A stretch of DNA of 64,000 nt from Acanthosepion esculentum (GCA_964036315.1 OZ038498.1:10354468-10418467), one strand, 5' to 3'. Shown: positions 42,107 to 54,784, counted from the stretch's first letter. A program made the numbers and translations. The notes: generated by a model not told the origin, from the letters alone.

Positions 42107-43584
42107 TTTATAAATGACGCACCGTGCTAAATGTTAAATTACGTTATTTTCATATAGGTTGCATTGCTCTGTTTAATCTATTCAATTGCAATATTTCCCC
42201 TCTTTTCCCAGACAGTATTGACTTCCGAAAAATACTTTCAATCCATTTTTTTCAAACTCTTTTCAGATGCTTTTTGATAGGATTAGATATTTTTTTCTTA
42301 TATTTTGGACCCTAACAAACCACAGTAACCCCCACGCCATTAACTGAAATTAATTCAATTGCTTAAATATTTACTAAGTCGTCACTGTACATAAATTCCG
42401 CACTTAATTACACTAGAGTAAACAGTTATATTCTATTAGGAATAAACACGGAAATCTTAGTTAAGGAATGAGTCATTTTAAAGCAGGCAGAGTGATTTTA
42501 CGCTAATAAAGCAACATTTGAATATATATATAGATATACAAAGGAATTAATACATTCCTCGGCTTAAGGTTGGTATTTGATATTTTAGTTTCCCCGTTTT
42601 TAATTAAGCACTTTTTAACATATACGCTGAATGATGAGTTCAATATAAAAAAGCAAAATATATTAGCAACATTTATTTTTTTTAAGCCCATATCACAAAA
42701 ATATCAAAGACGACATATACGTAGTATAAAAAAAAATTATGTGTATTAGTTTATAGTGATGTTGAATATTTCCGACTTATTCCAATGTAAATGACGACTT
42801 ATTCCAATGTAAGTTAGTCACGTGCTCCATACCCTAATATAGATTTTTATATGATTTCAGTGTGTAATGTTCTGAAATATTTAAAATGGCAACTGGCCAA
42901 CCTTTGAAAATTAGGTGTGAGGCAAAACAAAATATAAAACAATATGAAATGTTTTTTTTTTGTTGTTGCTTTGTTGCTTCAGATTTTATTCTGTTTAGCT
43001 AAAGGATTTCTTTCATTCTTGTCCATTGTACTTTTGTTTTTGTTCTTTTTTTATGGCTGTGTTTTTTTCGAAATGTTTGAGAAAGAAATGTTATACGGTG
43101 GGAGAATAAAACACTGCCTTTTAAAAAACGAGCTGGTGTGAGATCAAAAGTTTTACATATTTTACGTACATACACTTGTGGAATCCTGTCCTAGTACATG
43201 AAAGCGTACAAGATAAAACACACCAGACAACAAGAGAAGAGAGAAAACAATATTTGTTCGCTCAAGCGTGGCATAAGGCTTAGTTTTAAATTTTTGTAAC
43301 GTAAAAAACATTTCCAGGTGGACCAAACAACAGTAACATTTCATCATTTCTTTCTGTATTTCGACAGAATTTGAAAGCTTGCCATTAGTGGATGTGCCTA
43401 CAGAAGTACATCCTTTTATATGTGAATTTTAATAAAGATATATGATCTTCCCTTTTGACATGACAAACGGAGTTTATCTGAGTTGCAGACGAGAAGTATG
43501 TTTGGACTAATCTTTGCTTTATGACTTAGAAGTTCTACTAAATATAAAAACTTTGCAAATAAATATATAGTAACACAAGGAAAT
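42107..43584. other. AT-rich stretch without gene
   Basis: No recognised domain in any frame. A 20-bp tandem 'CGACTTATTCCAATGTAA' pair lies at 42,773-42,812. Confidence 0.5.
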
Positions 43585-45028
43585 TAGTGTCTGTCTATTT
43601 CTCCGAGATCAGGTATTATGATTATTTACATTATTTGGACCCTCATCTTCATTGCCATATTCACAAGGACACATGGCCCAGTGGATAAAGACGTTGGTTA
43701 GATCCAGTGACTAGCTTCTAGTGATATAATGGCTGTCTATATCTCTGAGATGAGGTATTATGATTATTTACATTATTTACATTATTCGGACTGTTATCCT
43801 CATCTTCATTGCCATATTCACAACGCTTTGGCCTCTATATATCTGAGATGAGGTATCATGATTATTTATATTATTTACATTATTCGGACTGTTATCCACA
43901 TCGTCATTGCTATATTCACAACGTTTCGGCCGTTGTATGATTGTCTTTCTTCAGGTGATTGCAATTTCGTACCGAATCCTTTATTACGTCCACCGGGGTA
44001 GATTGTTCTAGTTCCACGTACCATTCCTCTTCCGGATGTCTCGACTTTTTCCCTTTAACTCAGCTTTCCAAGTTATTTGATTCCCCACTGCTGTGGCCTG
44101 GTATTGAACTCACAACTCTTTGGGTCTAGTCACTGGATCTAACGAACGCCTTTATCCACTGGGCCATGTGTCCTTGAGGACGAAACAAAGGGTTCGGTTC
44201 GAAATTCCAATCACTTAAAGAAAGCCGGAGAGTACAACCGCCGAAACGTTGTGAATATGGCAATGAAGATGAAGATAACAGTCCGAATAATGTAAATAAT
44301 CATAATACCTCATCTCTGAGATGTAGACAGATATTGAATGCATGGCACGTGGAACTAGAACGATCTACCCCGGTGGACGAAATAAAGGGTTCGATTCGAA
44401 ATTCCAATCACCTGAAGAAGGACGGAGCGTACAATGACCGAAACGTTGCTAATATGGCAATGAAGATGAGGATAACAGTCCGAATAATGTAAATAGTCAT
44501 AATACCTCATCTCCGAGATATAGACAGATATTGAAGGCATGAAACATGGAACAAGAACAATCTACCCTGGTGGACGAAATAAAGGGTTCGATTCAAAATT
44601 CCAATCACTTGAAGAAGGACGGAGCGTACAACGGCCGAAACGTTGCTAATATAGCAATGAAAATAAGGATAACCGTCCGAATAATGTAAATGATGTCAAT
44701 AGGAAATTAACAAAGGCACATGGCACAGTGGATACATGCGTTAGTTAGATCCAGTGACAGGACCCAAAGAGTGTGAGTTCAATACTCGGTTAAGGCAGTT
44801 AAGGCAGTGGAGAACTTTCAGAGGGGAATTAATAGTAGATAACTGATAACTGACATCCATTAAACATGGCATGTGGAACTAGAACAGTCTACGCCAGTGA
44901 GCGAAATAAAGAGTTCAGTTCAACATTCCAACCACCTGAAGAAGGCCGGAGCGTACAACGGGGGAAACGTTGTAATAAATATGGAGACAAAGATGAAGAC
45001 AATAGTCCGAATAATGTAAATAATGTAG
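43585..45028. mobile_element. Cluster of SINE family A copies in both orientations
   Basis: Minus-strand pieces occupy 43,585-44,185 (tail units, then body and head with 'CCTTTATCCACTGGGCCATG'). Plus-strand tail and body pieces follow at 44,186-44,330, 44,340-44,520 and 44,525-44,695, and a full plus-strand copy lies at 44,706-45,028 (A box 'TGGCACAGTGGATA', B box 'GAGTTCAATACTC', tail 'GAAGAAGGCCGGAGCGTACA'). A diverged subfamily lacks 'TTATTACAA' in the tail. Small frames here are artefacts. Confidence 0.85.
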
Positions 45029-45555
45029 GAAATGAGCAGTTTTAAAAAATCTATATTTTATCGCTTCATATTGCAAATATATTTTAACATTTTATATAAC
45101 TGTCAAAAATCACTTTTTGAAATTGCACTAAATTATAGAATCGCAAGAAAGTAATGTCGATATAAATTGGTAGAAAATAGAAAATTAATGGAATGTATCT
45201 TTGGTGGCTCTTCAAGAATTCTTTCTATTTTCTCGAAAGAAAATGAAAAAAACGGAGAGAAACAGTTTCAAAAACGTGTTTATTATAATTTAAGTAGGAA
45301 AATCGAATGGCTTCAGTGAACGAACAAGAATAAAAAATATTATCTTCGAACTGAATCTTCAGACGGAATCAATTTGATGTGTTAACACAGGAAGACGACT
45401 CCAGCACTTGTTTACTGTGCTTTTGTTCTTAATTGTACCCATCAGCTACTTGTCTTAATTTAAAAAAATATAAACTTATAAATTAAACTGACAAAAAGAT
45501 GTAGCACCAGTCTGTGTGTTCTCTTGTGTGGCTTGTCTCCTAATATACTGTGTCC

Positions 45556-45558
<3 letters not shown>
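45029..45558. other. No recognisable feature
   Basis: AT-rich; no supported gene. Confidence 0.5.
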
Positions 45559-45624
<66 letters not shown>

Positions 45625-45653
45625 ATATTATATATATATATATATCATTATAT

Positions 45654-45718
<65 letters not shown>

Positions 45719-45719
45719 G
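45559..45719. repeat. (TA)n microsatellite, interrupted
   Basis: About 160 bp of TA with TATAATATTATA interruptions. Confidence 0.96.
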
Positions 45720-45809
45720 ATAATTATTAGGGATAATTCCAAATATAAATACAAAGAGAGCTGAATGTAAGAACAGAGCAAATATAATATTGATGAAAGC
45801 GGAGATTTT

Positions 45810-45914
45810 AGAAATCCATGGTAATCATATATCTCACGGGGTCAAATCCAGTCTCATCAAACCAAACAATTTTACAGTTTGATCCCGTGAAATATATTAT
45901 TACTATAGGTTTCT
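45810..45914. repeat. Imperfect hairpin with 37-nt arms
   Basis: Arms 45,810-45,846 and 45,878-45,914 pair with about six mismatches around a 31-nt loop, between two TA-type microsatellites. Length and imperfect pairing look pre-miRNA-like, but a small foldback transposon is at least as likely. Confidence 0.7.
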
Positions 45915-45918
45915 AAAG

Positions 45919-45920
45919 TA

Positions 45921-45955
<35 letters not shown>

Positions 45956-45982
45956 TGAGAGAGAGAGAGAGAGAGAGAAAGA
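45919..45982. repeat. (GT)n-(TA)n-(GA)n microsatellite
   Basis: Three short dinucleotide blocks in a row. Confidence 0.93.
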
Positions 45983-46119
45983 TAGAATTAATACAAATAT
46001 AAAATTTGTCACTTGGCTAAATGGTGTTACCTTCAGCATCCCGACTCTAGGGTTTCGTAAACAGACCCTCCAGCAATCACTCCGTCCACTCCTCAGGGGT
46101 TATCAGTAATTGACACTTT

Positions 46120-46632
46120 ATGTTCTCGTTTGTTTATATATATAAATGCACTTTCTATTGGTGCAAGGTTGGGTGGACTCAATTATCAAGTTAAATGACT
46201 TTAAACAATCAACTTATTGTTGGCTACAATTGAGTGAAGTTTGTATTAGATTGCTTGAAAATTGAAGGAGTTTTTAGTTTAAAATTTCTGTTGAAATTGA
46301 TTTTTCGTTTTTCGCGTTTTTTCGCGGTTTTTCGCTAAACGCAGTGGCGTAGAAATAAAAATGAGATATCATTGAGCTCATGATGTAAGTAACCTACATA
46401 CCGAGGAAAAAAATTGAATTTATCGATTTTTGATCGGCTTTACAGATTATTGATTTTTTAAAATTATCAATTTTTTACGCTAAGAACTTGTCTCTTATAA
46501 TGTACAAGGTATGTGCCAAGTTTAGTCAAAATCAGTTGGATGGATCTCGAGTGAAAAGGTGTTACACAGACAGACAGACACACACACCGACACACAGACA
46601 TCCTCTGTTTTATTACATATATAGATTACGCT
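46120..46632 (+). mobile_element. RTE-type LINE 3' end (non-coding tail)
   Basis: 'GTGCCAAGTTTAGTCAAAAT' ... 'CAGACAGACAGACACAC' ... TTATTACATATATAGAT is the usual 3' UTR style of RTE-clade LINEs, ending in a short TA-rich repeat. No coding part is visible. The poly-T/CG motifs ('TTTTTCGCGGTTTTTCGC') upstream are probably part of the same element. Confidence 0.5.
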
Positions 46633-46679
46633 GATGTATTTTCAGCAATATTTTCTACACAGCTTAGTTGTAGAGGGTG

Positions 46680-47170
46680 TGCCAGGTAATTAAGAATAAT
46701 AAAAGCATTTAAGAGAAAGAATCACTTTATTAAAAAAAATGTATGTAGGATTAACTCGGTTAAAAACGAAAAATGTTATTCAATAAAACCTCTCTCTGTC
46801 TCGAGGACGGTCTTGATGCGATCTTGGAAGCGACTGGATACCTAAGTCGGGTGGTTCTCCTTCTAGTTGTCTCTCTTTCGACGACACCTCAAATGTTCAA
46901 GGGATTCAAATCAGAAATGTCAGTAGGTGATGTGTTTCGTTAGGTAACAAAATCGTGGACATTCACAGCTGGCCACTCCTGCATCACAGTGGCCATAAAC
47001 AGAGAACAGAGTCTTGAATCTGCTGGACGAACACGGTCATCTTTACGACCTCTGAGCGTTTAGAATTCTTCTGTCACCTGCCGAAGGATGACTACTCACA
47101 GTACCAGAAACAATCAACTTGTTCCTTACCTTGAAAACAAAGAATTTCGCCATGTTCAAGAAGGTAGCTA
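46680..47170 (-). pseudogene. mariner-like transposase remnant
   Basis: Minus-strand peptides 'SDLNPLNI' and a following arginine-rich stretch ending 'YPVASKIASRPSS' resemble the C-terminal third of a mariner-type transposase. Start 'GTGCCAGGTAATTAAGAA' could be a terminus. Many stops. Confidence 0.45.
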
Positions 47171-48212
47171 GTTGCTGTGGTTGGTTCCTTTTCATTTTAT
47201 GTGTCAAGTGTAGGAACTATTAACAGTCGGTTCCTACATTTTCAGAAATTTAATGTAATTAATTTTTGTGACAAACAGGAATTCACGCTCCCCTGTGATT
47301 TTCCGTGCCAGACATGTCTACTAATCCACCTTGTCCCCCCCACAAAAAAACTAAACTTCTTGGTACTTCTGAAAGAAAAATAAGAATGTGAAAATCTGGC
47401 GCAAACCGTGTAATTCATTGCTTCATTTTTTACGGTTTATCAACCCTTTGCAGGTTATTTAAAGCCAGGAATTATTTTTAGACTGTAAGAATTTTTGGAG
47501 GTTAACACTGATTTAGTTATATAAGTCTGACTAATTAACCAATAAGTAGGTAGAGAAGAGGTGGCAAATCGCGTAATATTACATTAGGTTATCTTCCATA
47601 TATGATCCGGTAAATGTGTTCTCAAAAACCCTGCGTACCTTGTGATTTGTTTATATAATTAATCACTTACGTAGTTTACAAAAAAAAAAAAAAAATTAAA
47701 ACAAAATCTCTAGCACCGAAAAGAAGTTTAAACACTCGTCTTTTTCTTGTTCAGTATTTTTATTTTCAAGAAGTTAACGTTAAATGAAATACAGATTTAT
47801 TCCCAAAGTATTCGTAAGAAGATCTAGAAAAACTTTTATCATCTCAGCTACTTTATTTAAAGGGCAAGATTTAAATGATAAATTTCTGGAAATTAAACAA
47901 ACTGTTAATCTGCAGTAAGCAAGTGGGTCACTTGAATGACGAAGTCGAACAGAAATGTTTTCATTTTTCAAATCAACGAAGTTTATTGTCGATTTCGCTC
48001 TCATGACAGCCCCTGTCTTTATGTTGTCACTACGAGGTAGACAATCATAAAATTTGAATAGCAACTTCTTCACATGCCACGTGATTTACAGATTTGTCAC
48101 CTTCAAATTATCACTTGTGTCAGTTCAGCAGTAAAAAAACAACACACCCTTAAAATATAGTATCTAATCAAAGAAAGTCAGGAGGAAATACAATAATGGC
48201 TGAATAATAAGG
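47171..48212. other. No recognisable feature
   Basis: No supported gene; a poly-A run at 47,680-47,695. The minus frame at 47,780-48,073 has no domain. Confidence 0.5.
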
Positions 48213-51200
48213 CAATGACATTATTTACATTATTCGGACTATTGTCCTCATCTTTGTCGCCATATTTATTACAACGTTTCGGCCTTTCAGTATCTGTCTA
48301 TATTTCTGAGATGAGGTATTATGTACACTATTTACATTATTCGGACTATTGTCCTCATCTTTGTCGCCATATTTATTACAACGTTTCGGCCTTTCAGTAT
48401 CTGTCTATATTTCTGAGATGAGGTATTATGTCCACTAATTACATTATTCGGACTATTGTCCTCATCTTTGTCGCCATATTTATTACAACGTTTCGGCCTT
48501 TCAGTATCTGTCTATATTTCTGAGATGAGGTATTATGTCCACTATTTACATTATTCGGACTATTGTCCTCATCTTTGTCGCCATATTTATTACAACGTTT
48601 CGGCCATTCAGTATCTGTCTATATTTCTGAGATGAGGTATTATGTACACTATTTACATTATTCGGACTATTGTCCTCATCTTTGTCGCCATATTTATTAC
48701 AACGTTTCGGCCTTTCAGTATCTGTCTATATTTCTGAGATGAGGTATTATGTCCACTATTTACATTATTCGGACTATTGTCCTCATCTTTGTCGCCATAT
48801 TGATTACAACGTTTCGGCCTTTCAGTATCTGACTATATTTCTGCGATGAGGTATTATGTACACTATTTACATTATTCGGACTATTGTCCTCATCTTTGTC
48901 GCCATATTGATTACAACGTTTCGGCCTTTCAGTATCTGTCTATATTTCTGCGATGAGGTATTATGTACACTATTTACATTATTCGGACTATTGTCCTAAT
49001 CTTTGTCACCATATTTATTACAACGTTTCGGCCATTCAGTATCTGTCTATATTTCTGAGATGAGGTATTATGTACACTATTTACATTATTTGGACTATTG
49101 TCCTCATCTTTGTCGCCATATTTATTACAACGTTTCGGCCTTTCAGTATCTGTCTATATTTCTGAGATGAGGTATTATGTCCACTATTTACATTATTCGG
49201 ACTATTGTCCTCATCTTTGTCGCCATATTTATTACAACGTTTCGGCCTTTCAGTATCTGTCTATATTTCTGAGATGAGGTATTATGTCCACTATTTACAT
49301 TATTCGGACTATTGTCCTCATCTTTGTCGCCATATTTATTACAACGTTTCGGCCATTCAGTATCTGTCTATATTTCTGAGATGAGGTATTATGTCCACTA
49401 TTTACATTATTCGGACTATTGTCCTCATCTTTGTCGCCATATTGATTACAACGTTTCGGCCTTTCAGTATCTGTCTATATTTCTGAGATGAGGTATTATG
49501 TACACTATTTACATTATTCGGACTATTGTCCTCATCTTTGTTGCCATATTTATTACAACGTTTCCGCCATTCAGTATCTGTCTATATTTCTGAGATGAGG
49601 TATTATGTCCACTATTTACATTATTCGGACTATTGTCCTCATCTTTGTCGCCATATTTATTACAACGTTTCGGCCTTTCAGTATCTGTCTATATTTCTGA
49701 GATGAGGTATTATGTACACTATTTACATTATTTGGACTATTGTCCTAATCTTTGTCACCATATTTATTACAACGTTTCGGCCATTCAGTATCTGTCTATA
49801 TTTCTGAGATGAGGTATTATGTACACTATTTACATTATTTGGACTATTGTCCTAATCTTTGTCACCATATTTATTACAACGTTTGGGCCTTTAAGTATCT
49901 GTCTATATTTCTGAGATGAGGTATTATGTCCACTATTTACATTATTCGGACTATTGTCCTAATCTTTGTCGCCATATTTATTACAACGTTTCGGCCTTTC
50001 AGTATCTGTCTATATTTCTGAGATGAGGTATTATGTCCACTATTTACATTATTCGGACTATTGTCCTCATCTTTGTCGCCATATTGATTACAACGTTTCG
50101 GCCTTTCAGTATCTGTCTATATTTCTGAGATGAGGTAATATGTCCACTATTTACATTATTCGGACTATTGTCCTCATCTTTGTCGCCATATTTATTACAA
50201 CGTTTCGGCCATTCAGTATCTGTCTATATTTCTGAGATGAGGTATTATGTACACTATTTACATTATTCGGACTATTGTCCTCATCTTTGTCGCCATATTG
50301 ATTACAACGTTTCGGCCTTTCAGTATCTGTCTATATTTCTGAGATGAGGTATTATGTACACTATTTACATTATTCGGACTATTGTCCTAATCTTTGTCAC
50401 CATATTTATTACAACGTTTCGGCCATTCAGTATCTGTCTATATTTCTGAGATGAGGTTTTATGTACACTATTTACATTATTTGGACTATTGTCCTAATCT
50501 TTGTCACCATATTTATTACAACGTTTCGGCCATTCAGTATCTGTCTATATTTCTGAGATGAGGTATTATGTACACTATTTACATTATTTGGACTATTGTC
50601 CTAATCTTTGTCACCATATTTATTACAACGTTTGGGCCTTTAAGTATCTGTCTATATTTCTGAGATGAGGTATTATGTCCACTATTTACATTATTCGGAC
50701 TATTGTCCTAATCTTTGTCACCATATTTATTACAACGTTTCGGCCATTCAGTATCTGTCTATATTTCTGAGATGAGGTATTATGTACACTATTTACATTA
50801 TTCGGACTATTGTCCTCATCTTTGTCGCCATATTGATTACAACGTTTCGGCCTTTCAGTATCTGTCTATATTTCTGAGATGAGGTATTATGTACACTATT
50901 TACATTATTCGGACTATTGTCCTCATCTTTGTTGCCATATTTATTACAACGTTTCCGCCATTCAGTATCTGTCTATATTTCTGAGATGAGGTATTATGTC
51001 CACTATTTACATTATTCGGACTATTGTCCTCATCTTTGTCGCCATATTTATTACAACGTTTCGGCCTTTCAGTATCTGTCTATATTTCTGAGATGAGGTA
51101 TTATGTACACTATTTACATTATTTGGACTATTGTCCTAATCTTTGTCACCATATTTATTACAACGTTTCGGCCATTCAGTATCTGTCTATATTTCTGAGA

Positions 51201-52560
51201 TGAGGTATTATGTACACTATTTACATTATTTGGACTATTGTCCTAATCTTTGTCACCATATTTATTACAACGTTTGGGCCTTTAAGTATCTGTCTATATT
51301 TCTGAGATGAGGTATTATGTCCACTATTTACATTATTCGGACTATTGTCCTAATCTTTGTCGCCATATTTATTACAACGTTTCGGCCTTTCAGTATCTGT
51401 CTATATTTCTGAGATGAGGTATTATGTCCACTATTTACATTATTCGGACTATTGTCCTAATCTTTGTCGCCATATTGATTACAACGTTTCGGCCTTTCAG
51501 TATCTGTCTATATTTCTGAGATGAGGTATTATGTACACTATTTACATTATTTGGACTATTGTCCTAATCTTTGTCACCATATTTATTACAACGTTTCGGC
51601 CATTCAGTATCTGTCTATATTTCTGAGATGAGGTATTATGTCCACTATTTACATTATTCGGACTATTGTCCTAATCTTTGTCACCATATTTATTACAACG
51701 TTTCGGCCATTCAGTATCTGTCTATATTTCTGAGATGAGGTATTATGTACACTATTTACATTATTCGGACTATTGTCCTCATCTTTGTCGCCATATTGAT
51801 TACAACGTTTCGGCCTTTCAGTATCTGTCTATATTTCTGAGATGAGGTATTATGTACACTATTTACATTATTTGGACTATTGTCCTCATCTTTGTCGCCA
51901 TATTGATTACAACGTTTCGGCCTTTCAGTATCTGTCTATATTTCAAAGATGAGGTATTATGTCCACTATTTACATTATTCGGACTATTGTCCTCATCTTT
52001 GTCGCCATATTTATTACAACGTTTCGGCCTTTCAGTATCTGTCTATATTTCTGAGATGAGGTATTATGTACACTATTTACATTATTCGGACTATTGTCCT
52101 CATCTTTGTCGCCATATTTATTACAACGTTTCGGCCTTTCAGTATCTGTCTATATTTCTGAGATGAGGTATTATGTACACTATTTACATTATTTGGACTA
52201 TTGTCCTCATCTTTGTCGCCATATTGATTACAACGTTTCGGCCTTTCAGTATCTGTCTATATTTCTGCGATGAGGTATTATTTCCACTATTTACATTATT
52301 CGGACTATTGTCCTCATCTTTGTCGCCATATTTATTACAACGTTTCGGCCTTTCAGTATCTGTCTATATTTCTGAGATGAGGTATTATGTCCACTATTTA
52401 CATTATTTGGACTATTGTCCTCATCTTTGTCGCCATATTTATTACAACGTTTCGGCCTTTCAGTATCTGTCTATATTTCTGAGATGAGGTATTATGTACA
52501 CTATTTACATTATTCGGTCTATTGTCCTCATCTTTGTCGCCATATTTATTACAACGTTTC
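48213..52560 (-). repeat. 107-bp satellite array (about 40 monomers)
   Basis: Monomers of 107 bp repeat almost without length change: 'CTGAGATGAGGTATTATG', 'CACTATTTACATTATTCGG', 'TTGTCGCCATATTTATTAC', 'CAACGTTTCGGCC'. The same sequence is the 3' tail of SINE family A on the opposite strand, and the right end of the array passes into a SINE-type 'GGCCGTTGTACGCTCCGACC' end. Variant monomers (GTCCAC/GTACAC, TTTATT/TTGATT, CTCATC/CTAATC) recur in a 13-monomer order. Confidence 0.97.
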
Positions 52561-53025
52561 GGCCGTTGTACGCTCCGACCTTCTTCACACATACCATAAA
52601 ACCTACCTGGATACTTAAGTCGGGTGGTTCTCCTTCATGTCCTTTACTGTGCCATGTGTCAATGAAGACACATCGCATCTTGTGGGCCTTTATCCACAGT
52701 GGATAAAGGCGTTGGTTAGATCCAATGACAGAACCCAAACAGTGTGAGTTCTATACCCGGCTAAGGCAGTGGAAATCTTTCAGAGGGAAATTAGCAGGAG
52801 ATAACTGATAACTGACATCCATTAAACATGGCACGTGAAACTAGAACAGTCTACCCCACTGAGTGAAATAAATGGTTCAGTTCGACATTCCAACCACCTG
52901 AAGAAGGCCGGGGCGTACAACGGCCGAAACGTTGTAATAGATATGACGATAAAGATGAGGACAATAGTCCAAATAATGTAAATAATGTACATAATACCTC
53001 ATCTGAGAAATATAGACAGATAATA
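52561..53025. mobile_element. SINE family A at the satellite edge
   Basis: 52,561-52,590 is a truncated minus-strand SINE end; then a stretch (52,605-52,640) shares 'CTTAAGTCGGGTGGTTCTCC' with the mariner remnant at 46,845; then a plus-strand SINE (52,690-53,025) with B box 'GAGTTCTATACCC' and tail 'CCTGAAGAAGGCCGGGGCG'. A chimeric junction. Confidence 0.82.
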
Positions 53026-53715
53026 ACTCGATGAATTTATATGAATAAAATTTTTTTAAAATCATGCAAGTATTTGCAGCCAGGTCGAAGTTGAATGTAA
53101 AAATATTAGCGTCATTATAAAAATGAACTTTTTGAAATAAGAAAAAAAAATCTTTTAAAACTTCCCAAGAAAAGCACTTTTAGAAGAACCTAATATTCTT
53201 ACTACTCGCAATACATTTTTTCTTCTTTTTACTTTTTTTGGCGAAAAAGATTTTTATTTTGTTTTATTACGAAAAATCCGCATTTTTAACGTTTTTTTCG
53301 AATTCATGAACTATGCCGACAACGATTTAAAATAAAAGTTATTTTGACTTTATTTATTTTCTCATGCTTTCTCAGGTATTCATCGACTGTAATACACTTT
53401 ATCAAATGTTCTATCTAATACAAAAACCAGACCAACGCAGGCAGATGGCTTATTTAAAAAAATATTTACAAAAAAAGACAGTGAATAAACATAGTGAAAC
53501 CTTTACACTGTAAAAAAGGGTAGGGAGGGCAGGTAAAATTTTAATAATATACACGTAAACAGGAAGTGGCCCTTGTAGATGTTGTTGAAGCGGAATAGAA
53601 GCGAAACAGTTGTGATATCCGAGTAGGAAGCACATAGGAAGAACGAAAATTGTTCCATTCACATGTTTGAAATTTAAAATATAGATTGTTTAGGTTTCTG
53701 TGTTGTCTATGTGTT
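53026..53715. other. No recognisable feature
   Basis: AT-rich, no gene. Confidence 0.5.
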
Positions 53716-53719
53716 TGAT

Positions 53720-54146
53720 TATCTCTCTCTGTCCCCTCTCTCTCTCTCTCTCTCTCTCATTCTCTCACTCTCTCACTCTGCTTGCCTCTCTGTCTGTCGC
53801 CATCTCTTTTCTGTCGCTTTCTCTCTTTCTCTCTCTCCCTCTCTCTCCCTCTCTCTCTCCTCTCTCACTCTCTCTCTCATTCTCTCTCTCTCATTCTCTC
53901 ACTCTCCCACTCTGCTTGCCTCTCTGTCTGTCGCCATCTCTTTTCTGTCGCTTTCTCTCTTTCTCTCTCTCATTCTCTCTCTCATTCTATCTCTCTCACT
54001 CTCTCTCTTCTTCTCTCTCTCCTTCTCTCTCACTCTCTCTCTCATTCTCTCTCTCTCTCATTCTCTCACTCTCTCACTCTGCTTGCCTCTCTGTCTGTCG
54101 CCATCTCTTTTCTGTCGCTTTCTCTCTTTCTCTCTTTCTCTCTCCT

Positions 54147-54238
<92 letters not shown>
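53720..54238. repeat. (CT)n pyrimidine tract with internal repeats, then (TA)n
   Basis: About 450 bp of one-strand pyrimidine. The non-simple block 'CTCTGCTTGCCTCTCTGTCT' + GTCGCCATCTC occurs three times (near 53,776, 53,911 and 54,076), showing duplication within the tract. About 65 bp of TA follow. Three long serine/leucine-rich frames through it are artefacts. Confidence 0.96.
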
Positions 54239-54240
<2 letters not shown>

Positions 54241-54243
<3 letters not shown>

Positions 54244-54707
54244 TAATGGAATAATCTGTATAGGTGGTAATCACCTATAAGTGTCCGTTAGGACAGCGGA
54301 CGGGAGAGTGGAGCTGGGATCTTTCCCAGCTGTGCTGGTCGAACTCTCTGCCTTCGGGCAGAGAGGAACCCGGACGAGGCTATGCCGAAGGTCAGAGTCT
54401 CTCCCGGGGAGATAGACAGACCCGATTCCGTTTATGCTGAGCCTACGTGAAGTTTTTGGCCGAGCCTACGGGAACCCCACATTAAATTCGGCCCTGTGCC
54501 ACATGTGACTGCGTGGGGCAGTTGCTAAATACCGTCGAGCTGGGATCTGCAAGAAATAGCAGCCTTCCGACAGCAGCACGCACACAACTGTACTGACTTG
54601 CGACGACTGTACGCATAACTATTACTTCCTTGCTTGTACTGGTTTCTACAATAAACCTGTTACTATTTATCCACCGTGTTTGTCCATTCTATATTCCTAT
54701 TAGCACG

Positions 54708-54708
<1 letters not shown>
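54241..54708 (+). mobile_element. GC-rich, strongly structured element (possible solo LTR or SINE)
   Basis: Starts near TGTAATGGAATAATC and ends near TATTAGCACGGAATA, between two TA microsatellites. Several stable hairpins are visible: AGCTGGGA/TCCCAGCT (54,312-54,331), CTCTCTGCC/GGCAGAGAG closed by a TTCG tetraloop (54,344-54,365), and GTCC/GGAC. AATAAA at 54,650-54,655 with a following GTGTTTGTCC gives a polyadenylation-like site, which favours an LTR. A second partial copy is at 40,555-40,850. No coding frame. Confidence 0.72.

Positions 54709-54773
<65 letters not shown>
54709..54773. repeat. (TA)n microsatellite
   Basis: About 65 bp of TA followed by a short GT tract. Confidence 0.95.
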
Positions 54774-54775
<2 letters not shown>

Positions 54776-54784
54776 GTGTGTGTG

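Noticed and set aside
51852..52487. Two 104-codon frames with hydrophobic repeats
   Set aside because: Read through three consecutive 107-bp satellite monomers; 107 is not a multiple of three, so the frame ends as expected by chance.
53700..54254. Three overlapping 150-184-codon frames rich in serine and leucine
   Set aside because: Pure artefacts of the (CT)n tract, open in three frames at once.
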